36,021 nucleotides of DNA. It comes from Oscillospiraceae bacterium (lineage in GTDB: Bacteria; Bacillota; Clostridia; Oscillospirales; Acutalibacteraceae). The stretch's first letter is position 1; each line of letters starts with the position of its first letter. A program made the translations under genes and the position numbers. A model generated the notes under the pieces. That model made no database searches. It was not told where the DNA came from and saw nothing but the letters and a program-made list of their open reading frames with translations. Below are positions 16,439 to 25,383 of this stretch, in pieces. The DNA lies in the NCBI GenBank assembly GCA_022779945.1, contig JALEYA010000132.1, positions 1-36,021 on the forward strand, given 5' to 3'.

Positions 16439-17569
16439 TTATTCGTTCTCTTCATTGCCGTCGTTTTCTTCCGGCTTCTCTTTTTCTGTTCCGTTGTCGG
16501 TAACATCGTCGGAAGCGTCCTTTTCCGTTTCATCCGTTTCCTTTGCCTTTGAAGGCATGGAAACAATTTTTCCGTCTCGGATCACAACGCCCTTCATCTT
16601 CTGTTTCATCGCCTTTTTCTCTTCTTTTTTGCGCTCGGCCTCAAGCTCTTTTTCGGTTTTCGGCGGGAAGAAATCGACACCCTCAATGGGCTTTGGATCC
16701 TTCGTGTACTTCACAAGGAAGACGATCAAAAGCAGTAAACAAACCGTCATCAGAACAATCGAAATCAGCTGAGAAACACGGATATTGGAGCTTCCGACAT
16801 AAAGACTGTCCGAACGCATTCCTTCGACAACGGTTCTTTCAAGTCCGTAAAGCACACCGTACATCAGGAAAAGCTGACCGCTGAACTTGCGGAACTTTTT
16901 CAGTGTGATGAAAAGGATAACAAAGCTTAAAATACACCACACCGACTCATAAAAGAAGGTCGGGTGCACAAACAGGTTATGGTCGGCAATATATTGCGGA
17001 ACATTTTCAACGTTTTCAAGACCAAAATAAGCCGCATGGTCAGAGATATATTCGGCAACCGTGTCGCTCATCATGCCCCAGTTGGAATGGGTGATCGAGC
17101 CAAACGCTTCCTGGTTGGCATAATTGCCCCATCTTCCGATTCCCTGACCGATCAGAAGGCTCATCGCCACCATGTCAAGAAGATTGAGGAAATTCAGCTT
17201 TTCGATTTTACAGACGACAAAGGCCGCAAGAATTCCGCCGATGATGCCGCCGTAAATGGCAAGTCCGCCCTCCCAGATTTTGATGATATCGCCGGGGTGA
17301 GCACCGTAATAATCCCAACGGAAAGCAACATAAAACAGTCTTGCCCCGATGATTCCGAAAATCGTTCCGTAAAGCAGAACATCGATCATTTTATCCAGAT
17401 TGATTTTCCATTTATAAGCCACTCTTCCGCCGAACAGCACGGCAAGAAGAAAGCCGAAAGCGATAATAGCGCCGTACCATCTGACCTCGGTGAAGCCAAG
17501 GTCAAGAATCTTCGACACGGAAAACTCTTTGGCAATTCCGGCAAATTTAACAAGAACGGTATCGCTCAT
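16439..17569 (-). CDS. lgt: prolipoprotein diacylglyceryl transferase with acidic/lysine-rich C-terminal extension
   Basis: RWYGAIIAFGFLLAV, GGLAIYGGIIGG, GRWGNYANQEAFG, HPTFFYESVW, ERTVVEGMRSDSLY. Confidence 0.95.
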   Translation of the reverse strand: MSDTVLVKFAGIAKEFSVSKILDLGFTEVRWYGAIIAFGFLLAVLFGGRVAYKWKINLDKMIDVLLYGTIFGIIGARLFYVAFRWDYYGAHPGDIIKIWEGGLAIYGGIIGGILAAFVVCKIEKLNFLNLLDMVAMSLLIGQGIGRWGNYANQEAFGSITHSNWGMMSDTVAEYISDHAAYFGLENVENVPQYIADHNLFVHPTFFYESVWCILSFVILFITLKKFRKFSGQLFLMYGVLYGLERTVVEGMRSDSLYVGSSNIRVSQLISIVLMTVCLLLLIVFLVKYTKDPKPIEGVDFFPPKTEKELEAERKKEEKKAMKQKMKGVVIRDGKIVSMPSKAKETDETEKDASDDVTDNGTEKEKPEENDGNEENE

Positions 17570-17583
17570 GATTCTTCTCTCCC

Positions 17584-18510
17584 TTACATACTTTGCGCGA
17601 TTGCGATGACAACCGGCATGGTGATAATTGAAACGAAGCTGACCAATGCTACGGTTTTCGATGCGACAAAGGCGTCTTTGTTATACTTGGTTGCAAACAT
17701 AAAGGTGTTATTCGCCGACGGAACGCTTGCCGTAATGGCACTGGCGGCAAGAAGTGTACCTGTGATGCCGCAAAGGCGGTAAACACCCAGACACAAAAGC
17801 GGCAGAACAATCAGCTTTAAAAGCGCAACAAGATAGATTTTTTTATCCACAAATATCGACTTGAGGTCGGTGTTCGAAAGATAGGTTCCGAAAATCAGCA
17901 TCGCAGTCGGAGTCGTCATGGAACCGACCATATCGACAGGCTGAGAGAGCACCGACGGCAGCTTGATTTTTAAAAGAAACAGCGGCAGACCGATGATAAC
18001 CGAAATCACGCCCGGGTTAAAAATCAGCTTTTTGAAATTCAACTTAAATTCGTCACCCGACATCACCTTAACGCCGTGGGTAAAGGTGATGATGTTAAAC
18101 GCAATAACACCGCTTGCGCAGTAAAAAACACCCTCAGCGCCGAGTACCGCCTGAGCCAGCGGCAAAGCCATAAAACCGACGTTTCCGTAAATCGAAGCAT
18201 ATTTGTATACCGGATCGGTATAATTCTTTTTTCTGAAGAACGGCAGATTTAGCGCGATGGCGATAAAATGAGTGGCAAAAGCGACACCGAGAGAAATAAA
18301 GAACATTTTGATCGTTTCCGCTGTACACTCCATGTCCAGAAAGGAATTGACGATCATACACGGCGTCATAATGTATAAAAGCAGATCAATCAGCTTTCTT
18401 GCGGTTTTTTCGGTGAAAATCTTACCCTTATCGCAAACAAATCCGGCAAAAACAATGATATAAAGGATGGCAACCTGTGTAGCCGCCGTTTGGACATTTT
18501 CAAAAAACAC
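17584..18510 (-). CDS. AEC (auxin efflux carrier) family transporter
   Basis: About ten TM helices, YGNVGFMALPLAQAVLG, LIFGTYLSNTD. Confidence 0.88.
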   Translation of the reverse strand: MFFENVQTAATQVAILYIIVFAGFVCDKGKIFTEKTARKLIDLLLYIMTPCMIVNSFLDMECTAETIKMFFISLGVAFATHFIAIALNLPFFRKKNYTDPVYKYASIYGNVGFMALPLAQAVLGAEGVFYCASGVIAFNIITFTHGVKVMSGDEFKLNFKKLIFNPGVISVIIGLPLFLLKIKLPSVLSQPVDMVGSMTTPTAMLIFGTYLSNTDLKSIFVDKKIYLVALLKLIVLPLLCLGVYRLCGITGTLLAASAITASVPSANNTFMFATKYNKDAFVASKTVALVSFVSIITMPVVIAIAQSM

Positions 18511-18532
18511 TTACAGCACTCCCGGTTCTTTT

Positions 18533-19465
18533 TTACTGCTCAATTTCGGCGTCTGCATCAGTAGACTGCGCTGAGCCTTCACTTCCTTTTTTCGCCGAAA
18601 ACTTTACGGCGAAAGGAACCAGCAAAACGGCAAAGACACAGAACATCAGGTCGTTCATGCTGAAAGTATAGTTCTGATTGATATATTTTTCGGCGTCTAT
18701 AAGCGTAAAGATCAGCCGCGGAACATTGACCGAAAAAGCGATCAGCGCCGCACTCAGACCGAAAGCGGGAATCCGCCAGCCGAAGCCCTCGCTGTAAACA
18801 CCGCTGTTGACCTGAGCAAACGCCATGAAGAACAAAATCATAAATGCGAGCATACTCAGTTCAAGGAAAAGATCGGACACACGAAGGAAGCTGATTTTGC
18901 TGACAAAGCGGAAAATCAATCGGAATGCGACCCAGCCGACCGGAGCCAGTGCCAAAATCTTATGCTTTCTTGCAGTTTCGCTTCCGTTTTTGAACGAGGC
19001 GGCAAGATAGAATAAATACAGAGCCGACAAAAGGGCAAAAGCCGCCTGAAGCGCTTTCGGAAGCTCACCCGACGACATCATCGCCTTGAATCCGGAACCG
19101 ACATAAGCGTCAGCCGCGCCGGACGAAGTAAGACTTTGCGCAAACGACGTCAAGCTGTTGGCGAGCATCGAAATGCCGAAAATTGCCGTAACCGCACAAA
19201 GGGGCTTTGATTGAATCGAGCTTGTTCTAAGCGTTGCCGACTGCTTACTCAGATAGGACAAAACGCAAAAAGCCAGGCACGAACCGAAAAGAACAATATA
19301 ATAGAGAATTGTAATGATACTCGACTGTGTATAAAAGCCGGTTTCGGCATCAATCAGCGTAGCCACCTGAACACAGCGGAGCACACAGCAGACAACCGCC
19401 GAAATCAAAAACAAAAGTGGCAGATTGTCAACGGTAATTTCCTTTTTGCTGGTTTTAATTTTCAT
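18533..19465 (-). CDS. uncharacterised multi-pass membrane protein
   Basis: Multiple hydrophobic helices; start overlaps the end of the citrate synthase gene (SD GGGAG). Confidence 0.75.
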   Translation of the reverse strand: MKIKTSKKEITVDNLPLLFLISAVVCCVLRCVQVATLIDAETGFYTQSSIITILYYIVLFGSCLAFCVLSYLSKQSATLRTSSIQSKPLCAVTAIFGISMLANSLTSFAQSLTSSGAADAYVGSGFKAMMSSGELPKALQAAFALLSALYLFYLAASFKNGSETARKHKILALAPVGWVAFRLIFRFVSKISFLRVSDLFLELSMLAFMILFFMAFAQVNSGVYSEGFGWRIPAFGLSAALIAFSVNVPRLIFTLIDAEKYINQNYTFSMNDLMFCVFAVLLVPFAVKFSAKKGSEGSAQSTDADAEIEQ

Positions 19466-20900
19466 TTTCAGCATCTCCCAACACTACTATTCTTTCCTCG
19501 GTAGGAATGTATTCCTGGGGAATTACAAACTTTTCGTCTCTTTCATCAATCGGGACGTACTTTTTCGGAAGTGAAATGCTCTTATAAGCGGGTCTGATGA
19601 TCTTTCCGCCCGTCAGAAGCTCTTCCATACGATGTGAGGCCCAGCCGACAATTCTTGCCGTTGCAAACATCGGCGTATAAAGATCCTCCGGAATTCCGAG
19701 AATCTCATAGATAAGACCGGAATAAAGGTCAACGTTTGCGCACATCGGCTTGTTGAGACCTTTGATTTTTCTGAACTGTTCGGGCGTCAGCTTTTCAATC
19801 AGGTTAATCAGCTCAAATTCCTTTTCAAAGCCGTTTTTGTAGGCGAATTCCTTCGCCTTTCTCTTTAAAATAACGGCTCTCGGATCGGACAGCGTGTAAA
19901 CGGCGTGGCCCATTCCGTAAATCAGACCGCTGCCGTCACCTGCCTGCTTACTGATGACTTTTTCGATATAGGCGGACACCTGCTTTTCGTCGCTTGTGTC
20001 CTCAATGTTTTCCATGAAGTCACGGATCATGCAGCGAACCTTATGGTTGGCGCCGCCGTGACGGGAGCCTTTCAGCGAACCGATTGCCGCCGAATAAGCG
20101 GAATAGGAATCCGTGCCGCTTGACGTAAGTACACGGCAAGAGAAAGTCGAGTTATTTCCGCCGCCATGCTCCGCATGAAGCATCAGGCAGATATCAAGAA
20201 GCTTCGCCTCGTCATCGGAATACTTTCGGTCGGAGCGGATCGAACGAAGAATCGTTTCGGCTGTTGAAAGCTCCATTTTACCCGGATGGAAGTACATACT
20301 TTTTCCGTAGTATTTATGGCGCTTGACCTGATAGGCATAGCTCATAAGCATCGGCATCTGCGCCACAAGCTGAATGGACTGACGAAGAACATTTTCGATG
20401 GAATTGTCGTTCGGGCTTTCATCGAAGGAATAAAGCGTCAGAACGCAAAGCTGAAGCTTATTCATGATATCAATGGAAGCGTTTTTCATAATAACGTCTT
20501 CGATAAACGTTTCGGGAAGGTCACGGCAGACACCGATCGCTTTTTTGAAGAAATCAAGCTGGCTGTGCGTCGGAAGAGAGCCGAAAAAGAGGAGATAAGC
20601 GACCTCTTCAAAGCCGAATCGGTTTTCTCGTTCACACGCTTCGATAATTTCGTTGACATTGACGCCGCGATACTTCAATACACCGTCTTTCGGAACTTTT
20701 TCGCCGTCGTCAATATAGTAACCTTCAACACTGCATATTTTGGTAAGCCCTGCCATAACGCCGGTGCCGTCATGGTTCCGCAGTCCTCTTTTTACTCCGT
20801 ATTTCCAGAAATCGTCGTGATTGATTTTGCTTTTTCTTTCGATTTTTTCGCATATTTTAGCGAGAACTTCAGGCGAAAGCGGATTTATGTTTTCGTGCAT
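19455..20900 (-). CDS. citrate/2-methylcitrate synthase
   Basis: HAEHGGGNNSTFSCRVLTSSGTDSYSAYSAAIGSLKGSRHGGAN, GMGHAVYTLSDPRA, FATARIVGWASHRMEE; ATG at 20900. Confidence 0.95.
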   Translation of the reverse strand: MHENINPLSPEVLAKICEKIERKSKINHDDFWKYGVKRGLRNHDGTGVMAGLTKICSVEGYYIDDGEKVPKDGVLKYRGVNVNEIIEACERENRFGFEEVAYLLFFGSLPTHSQLDFFKKAIGVCRDLPETFIEDVIMKNASIDIMNKLQLCVLTLYSFDESPNDNSIENVLRQSIQLVAQMPMLMSYAYQVKRHKYYGKSMYFHPGKMELSTAETILRSIRSDRKYSDDEAKLLDICLMLHAEHGGGNNSTFSCRVLTSSGTDSYSAYSAAIGSLKGSRHGGANHKVRCMIRDFMENIEDTSDEKQVSAYIEKVISKQAGDGSGLIYGMGHAVYTLSDPRAVILKRKAKEFAYKNGFEKEFELINLIEKLTPEQFRKIKGLNKPMCANVDLYSGLIYEILGIPEDLYTPMFATARIVGWASHRMEELLTGGKIIRPAYKSISLPKKYVPIDERDEKFVIPQEYIPTEERIVVLGDAENEN

Positions 20901-21098
20901 AAATGAACCCCCGGTAAACATAATGATAGCTGTAATTATCTTACATTTTATAACATACAATAAACAAAGTCAATACAAAAACCGTTACGAAAGTATAACA
21001 ATTGCCGACGTATTTATGTAGGATATTACCAATATTTGCCTTTAGGCTTTGTCAATTATAACAACAGAAAAACAAACTAACCTTAAAGGAGGACGCAA

Positions 21099-22106
21099 AT
21101 GAAGCTTTATCTGATCGTTATTCTGATTCTATCCCTTTTTATGCTGCTGTTTCCTCTTGCGATGAGCGCCGACAAAAGCAACAAAACCGAACTTACCGCT
21201 GCGCAGTATTCCGAAGCATTGTCGGAGCCGACTTCTCAGGAAGAAGAAAGCGAAAAATCGGAAACCATAAAAGTCCTTCGCACACAAAGCGGAAGGGTCA
21301 TTGACGTTGCGCTTTATGATTATGTCGTCGGCTGTGTCGCGGGGGAAATGCCGGCTTATTACGAAAAAGAAGCCCTAAAAGCCCAGGCTGTAGCCTGTTA
21401 TACTTATGCCAAATGGATCACTGCAAACGCAGACAGCGGGATTGATTATCACGTTTCCGACTCTTCCGCCAAGCATCAGAAATACATGGACGAGCCGGAA
21501 CAGAAAGGAAAATTCGGTCAAAAATACGACAGCTACATAAGCCGTATCAAAGAGTGCGTCAACGAAGTTTCTGGCGAATACCTGACCTATGACAACGAGC
21601 CTATCATGGCTTGCTACCATGCCCTGTCCGCCGGACAAACACAAAGTGCAAAAACCGTCTGGGGCAAGGATATCCCCTATCTCAAAAGCGTCAAGGCCGA
21701 CGGAGACGAGCTTTCACCGGATTTTGACCAAACCGTGAAGCTGACCGAAAAGCAGTTCCGGGAAAAGGCGGAGACCGCCGGAATCACAGAGCTTTCCGGG
21801 AACAGCAGAAATTGGTTCAGCATCACCGAACAGAACAAAAGCGGCTATGTTACAAAGGCTACAATCGGTTCCGAAAGCCTGACCGGCGCCGAGGTCAGAA
21901 GAATTCTTTCACTCGACAGTGCGGTTTTTACGTTTTCGTATAAGGACGGCACCTTCACCTTCAAGACCAAAGGCAGTGGACATCAGATCGGCATGAGTCA
22001 GTATTGCGCCGATTATATGGCGCGGCAGGGAAAAACCTATAAAGAAATCCTTTTGCATTTTTATCCGGGTACGACACTGACCGGAAACACCGTAACCCAA
22101 AAGTAA
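21099..22106 (+). CDS. SpoIID/LytB-domain protein
   Basis: N-terminal TM; VALYDYVVGCVAGEMPAYYEKEALKAQAVACYTYA; GSGHQIGMSQYCADYMARQGKTYKEILLHFYPGT; SD aaaggagg. Confidence 0.93.
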   Translation: MKLYLIVILILSLFMLLFPLAMSADKSNKTELTAAQYSEALSEPTSQEEESEKSETIKVLRTQSGRVIDVALYDYVVGCVAGEMPAYYEKEALKAQAVACYTYAKWITANADSGIDYHVSDSSAKHQKYMDEPEQKGKFGQKYDSYISRIKECVNEVSGEYLTYDNEPIMACYHALSAGQTQSAKTVWGKDIPYLKSVKADGDELSPDFDQTVKLTEKQFREKAETAGITELSGNSRNWFSITEQNKSGYVTKATIGSESLTGAEVRRILSLDSAVFTFSYKDGTFTFKTKGSGHQIGMSQYCADYMARQGKTYKEILLHFYPGTTLTGNTVTQK

Positions 22107-22117
22107 AAGGCGCGGCA

Positions 22118-22693
22118 TCAGCCGCACCCCGTGTTCTGTGAAAGCTCAATCACACGTGTTGAAAATAAATCCTGCTCGGTTTTGTCGTGTGTTGTAAAAA
22201 CAATCAGCCGGGACGAAAAATGTTCGGCAATAAGCTTCATGATCTTTCTTTTCAGCTCATCGTCAAGCCCGTTGAACGGTTCGTCAAGCAGTAAGATGTC
22301 CGGCTCAAAGCCCACCGCCCTTGCCAGGGATACCCTGCGGCGCATTCCTCCACTCAGTTCTTCCGGCTTTTTCTGAAGATCCGATCCGAGCTCGAAAGCG
22401 TCAAGCCAATACACCGCCGTCTTTTCGTCGCAGACATTTTTTACGTTTTCCAGTGCGGTCTGCCACGGAAAAAGAGCATCGGACTGAAACGCCATGCCGA
22501 TTTTTCCGTTCGTTTCAATTTTTCCGCTTTCCGGCGTCAAAAGACCGGCAATCAGCTTGAGGACGGTCGTTTTTCCGTCACCCGAGGGTGCCGAAAGGCA
22601 GATGCGCTCCCCTTTTCCGGCGGTAAAGGACAAGTTGCTGACCACTTTTTCGCCGTCATCGAACGAAAAGGAAAGCTTATTGACGTTCAGCAT
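22118..22693 (-). CDS. ABC transporter ATP-binding protein, nitrate/sulfonate/taurine type
   Basis: Walker A APSGDGKTT, signature LSGGMRRRVSLARA, Walker B ILLLDEPFNGLD. Confidence 0.93.
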   Translation of the reverse strand: MLNVNKLSFSFDDGEKVVSNLSFTAGKGERICLSAPSGDGKTTVLKLIAGLLTPESGKIETNGKIGMAFQSDALFPWQTALENVKNVCDEKTAVYWLDAFELGSDLQKKPEELSGGMRRRVSLARAVGFEPDILLLDEPFNGLDDELKRKIMKLIAEHFSSRLIVFTTHDKTEQDLFSTRVIELSQNTGCG

Positions 22694-23459
22694 TTCCTTT
22701 GCCCTCCTTTATTTTACCGAGAAGAAAAGTGATAACCTTTTCTAAAATCACACTCAGTAGAATTACCACCGCCGTCCACGCAAAAAGGTCGGCGGTTTCT
22801 ATGTTGATTTTGGAGCGGTAAAGATTGTAGCCGATCGACCTGACCGGCATCGCAAGAACCTCCGCCGCAACACCCGATTTCCATGCCATACCGAGAGCCG
22901 TTGTACATCCGGCGGCAAAATACGGAAGCACGCACGGAAGATATACCGTCCGGATCTTTTTCAAAAAGCCGAATCGGAAAACCTTCGCCACTTCAAGATA
23001 AGTACGATCCGTCTGCTCAATTCCCTGACGGACATTCGCCCAGATGATCGGAAGGACAATCAGAAAAACAATAAAAACCGGAACATAATCCTTCCGGAGC
23101 CACACAAGAGCCAGAATGATAAACGAAGCAACCGGTGTTGACCTTGCCAGTGTCAGAACCGGCTCAAAAAGCGAACGTAAAAACCCGGACACACTTGTCA
23201 CGGCGGCAAGAAGCACCCCGAAAAACACGCCCAGAATATAACCCGCCGAAATACGCAAGAACGAAAGCCCGACACTTTTCCAGAAGTCCGACTGTAAAAC
23301 GAGCACGAAAACCCGTTCGGCAACCTGAAGCGGTGAAGCAAACAGAATCTTCTGACCGACGGCAAGAAATGCGGCTTGCCATACCCCAAGCCAGATCAGG
23401 AGTACGGCAAGCTTTATCAGTACTTTTTTAATTCCCTTTGCCTTTTTACTTTGCGACAT
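22677..23459 (-). CDS. ABC transporter permease, SsuC/TauC-like
   Basis: FLRISAGYILGVFFGVLLAA, IWANVRQGIEQTDRTYLEVAKVFRFG, GMAWKSGVAAEVLAMP. Confidence 0.92.
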   Translation of the reverse strand: MSQSKKAKGIKKVLIKLAVLLIWLGVWQAAFLAVGQKILFASPLQVAERVFVLVLQSDFWKSVGLSFLRISAGYILGVFFGVLLAAVTSVSGFLRSLFEPVLTLARSTPVASFIILALVWLRKDYVPVFIVFLIVLPIIWANVRQGIEQTDRTYLEVAKVFRFGFLKKIRTVYLPCVLPYFAAGCTTALGMAWKSGVAAEVLAMPVRSIGYNLYRSKINIETADLFAWTAVVILLSVILEKVITFLLGKIKEGKGNAERQ

Positions 23460-24516
23460 AGTAGAGTGCGTCCGCCGGCATTTCTCCGCCGATCGAAGTC
23501 TTGTCGGCATCAAAGTAAACCTTATAGTTGGCGTTGGCGGTGGTCTTCATCTGCTCACCGTCGATGAATACGATATTGCAGCGGGTGATAACCTCGGCGG
23601 CCTTCTCCTGCTTTGCTTTTTCAAGCTTGTTGCCCGAAAGCTCCTCGGAAATGCTGAAAGCTCCTTTGTCAAGAATTCCGTTCGATACGATTTTTTCCGC
23701 CGCTTCAACCGGGTTGACATTTACATATTCAACGGATGCCTTATTGTCTTCAATGAACTTTTTCACAGCGTCCGGGTTCTTTTCGATGAACTCACTTCTT
23801 GCAATGACGCAACCCATTGCAAGAGGCGCATCGGGATTGACCTTGTTCCATTCTTCGGTAAGGTTGAGCGCAACGCTCATATTCTTCAGCTCTGTCTTTG
23901 AACCGGCAACCGATACATACGGCTCAGGAAGAATCGCAACCTGAACACCGCCGGAAGCCATTTTGGCAACAAGCTCGCTGTGTTCGCTGAGATATTCAAG
24001 CTTGACATCATTTGTCAGATCGTTCTTCGCAAGAAGATCGTTCACGATAAATTCGGGTGTGGCGCCCTGACCCGTCAGATAGACGGTTTTTCCGCTGAGA
24101 TCCTTCAAGGAATTCACCGTAACGCCGTTCGTAACAACATAAAGCACACCGAGGGTATTAAGACCGAGCATCTGAATCTTTCCGCCGGTCTTTTTGTAAA
24201 GATTTGCCGCAAGGTTCAAGGGACACGCGGCAATATCAACCTCACCGGTCGAAATAAGCGACACGATCTCCGTCGGATCGCCGGTCAACGTGAACTTGTA
24301 GTGATTATCGTCAAAAAGCTTTACCATACCCATGCCGGTCGGGCCTTTGATGGCGGCAACCTTAATTTGTTCCGATTCGGGAACGGCTTCAGTTGTAGCG
24401 TCGGGAGCAGTTGTCGTGGTCTGAGTCTGAGTGTCTTTGTTTCCTGTGCAGGCCGCAAGCGTAAGAAGCATAACGGCGGCTAAAAGCACAGCCAGAACGG
24501 ATTTCATTTTTTTCAT
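23446..24516 (-). CDS. ABC transporter substrate-binding lipoprotein, NMT1/SsuA-like
   Basis: Lipobox LTLAAC; KVAAIKGPTGMGMVKLFDD...GEVDIAACPLNLAANLYKKTGGKIQML. Confidence 0.9.
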   Translation of the reverse strand: MKKMKSVLAVLLAAVMLLTLAACTGNKDTQTQTTTTAPDATTEAVPESEQIKVAAIKGPTGMGMVKLFDDNHYKFTLTGDPTEIVSLISTGEVDIAACPLNLAANLYKKTGGKIQMLGLNTLGVLYVVTNGVTVNSLKDLSGKTVYLTGQGATPEFIVNDLLAKNDLTNDVKLEYLSEHSELVAKMASGGVQVAILPEPYVSVAGSKTELKNMSVALNLTEEWNKVNPDAPLAMGCVIARSEFIEKNPDAVKKFIEDNKASVEYVNVNPVEAAEKIVSNGILDKGAFSISEELSGNKLEKAKQEKAAEVITRCNIVFIDGEQMKTTANANYKVYFDADKTSIGGEMPADALYYVAK

Positions 24517-24539
24517 TTTAATTTTCCTTTCAAAAATAT

Positions 24540-25211
24540 TTATTCAATAAAAGAGAGGAGTTTCTCTTTGTTGACAAGTCGTACGAACTTACCGTTTCTT
24601 TCAATGGCACCGCTTTCACAAAGGCTATCAAAGGCTCTGTAAAGCGAGGCTCTGCCGATATCGAGCGACACGGCAAGCTGGCTCATCGGACGATCAAGCT
24701 CAAAAACACGGTAGTCGCCGAACCCGGAAAGCAGATATCGTGCCGTCCGGCTTTCCGCACTGCCCCCGGTAAAACTTACTATGCGTTTATTCAGAAAAAA
24801 TATTCTTTCACTTAAATATCGGATAAATCCGAGCGAAAATTCAAAGTCAAGACTGATCAGCTGTCTGATCGCCGCTTTCGCGATATAGACCACCTCGGTT
24901 TTGACCTGTGCGGTGATCTCATTGATAAAGTATTCGTTTGACAAAAACAGCGCCGCGGCACCGAAAATTTCCCCGTCAGAAAGGCGGCTTACAATAAGAT
25001 CGGAGTCCTTTTTCCGCACGGTCGCTTTTCCGCTCAGAATGATTCCGATACAATCGTGAAAAACTTCGCTCGAATAGATCACTTCGCCTTTTTTATATTG
25101 TACCTTTTCAAAATCCAATTCGGTCAGTACGGTTTTCAGTTTTAATTCATCAGCACAAGAAAAAATATCCGTGCTCTTCAGCAAAGCAATATCATGGTCT
25201 GAAAGTGGCAT
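24540..25211 (-). CDS. Crp/Fnr-family transcriptional regulator
   Basis: cNMP-binding-like domain (GEVIYSS...GIILSGKATV...GEIFGAAALF) and C-terminal HTH MSQLAVSLDIGRASLYRAFDSLCESGAIER. Confidence 0.9.
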   Translation of the reverse strand: MPLSDHDIALLKSTDIFSCADELKLKTVLTELDFEKVQYKKGEVIYSSEVFHDCIGIILSGKATVRKKDSDLIVSRLSDGEIFGAAALFLSNEYFINEITAQVKTEVVYIAKAAIRQLISLDFEFSLGFIRYLSERIFFLNKRIVSFTGGSAESRTARYLLSGFGDYRVFELDRPMSQLAVSLDIGRASLYRAFDSLCESGAIERNGKFVRLVNKEKLLSFIE

Positions 25212-25227
25212 TCATCTCACCTCATTG

Positions 25228-25243
25228 TGTCTCATTTGAAACA
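25228..25243. promoter_or_regulatory. candidate operator palindrome TGTCTCA-TT-TGAAACA
   Basis: 7-bp half-sites with 6/7 match, located at the predicted transcription start of the Crp/Fnr-ABC operon. Confidence 0.55.
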
Positions 25244-25251
25244 TCTTGCAG

Positions 25252-25280
25252 ATTATACCATATCGTCCAACACTTGTCAA
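25252..25280 (-). promoter_or_regulatory. consensus sigma-A promoter TTGACA-N17-TATAAT with TGn
   Basis: Exact match on the minus strand: TTGACA AGTGTTGGACGATATGG TATAAT. Confidence 0.92.
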
Positions 25281-25383
25281 GAAGTATAAAAAAGATAGAA
25301 CCATTCGTAACAGCACAATTGTTCTCATTTTCGCGTAAAAAAAATCCATAACCCGAAAACAGATTATGGATTTTAGCTTTCAA

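Noticed and set aside
16964-17782. 272-aa plus-strand ORF antisense to lgt and the AEC transporter gene
   Set aside because: No recognisable domain; sense genes clearly real.
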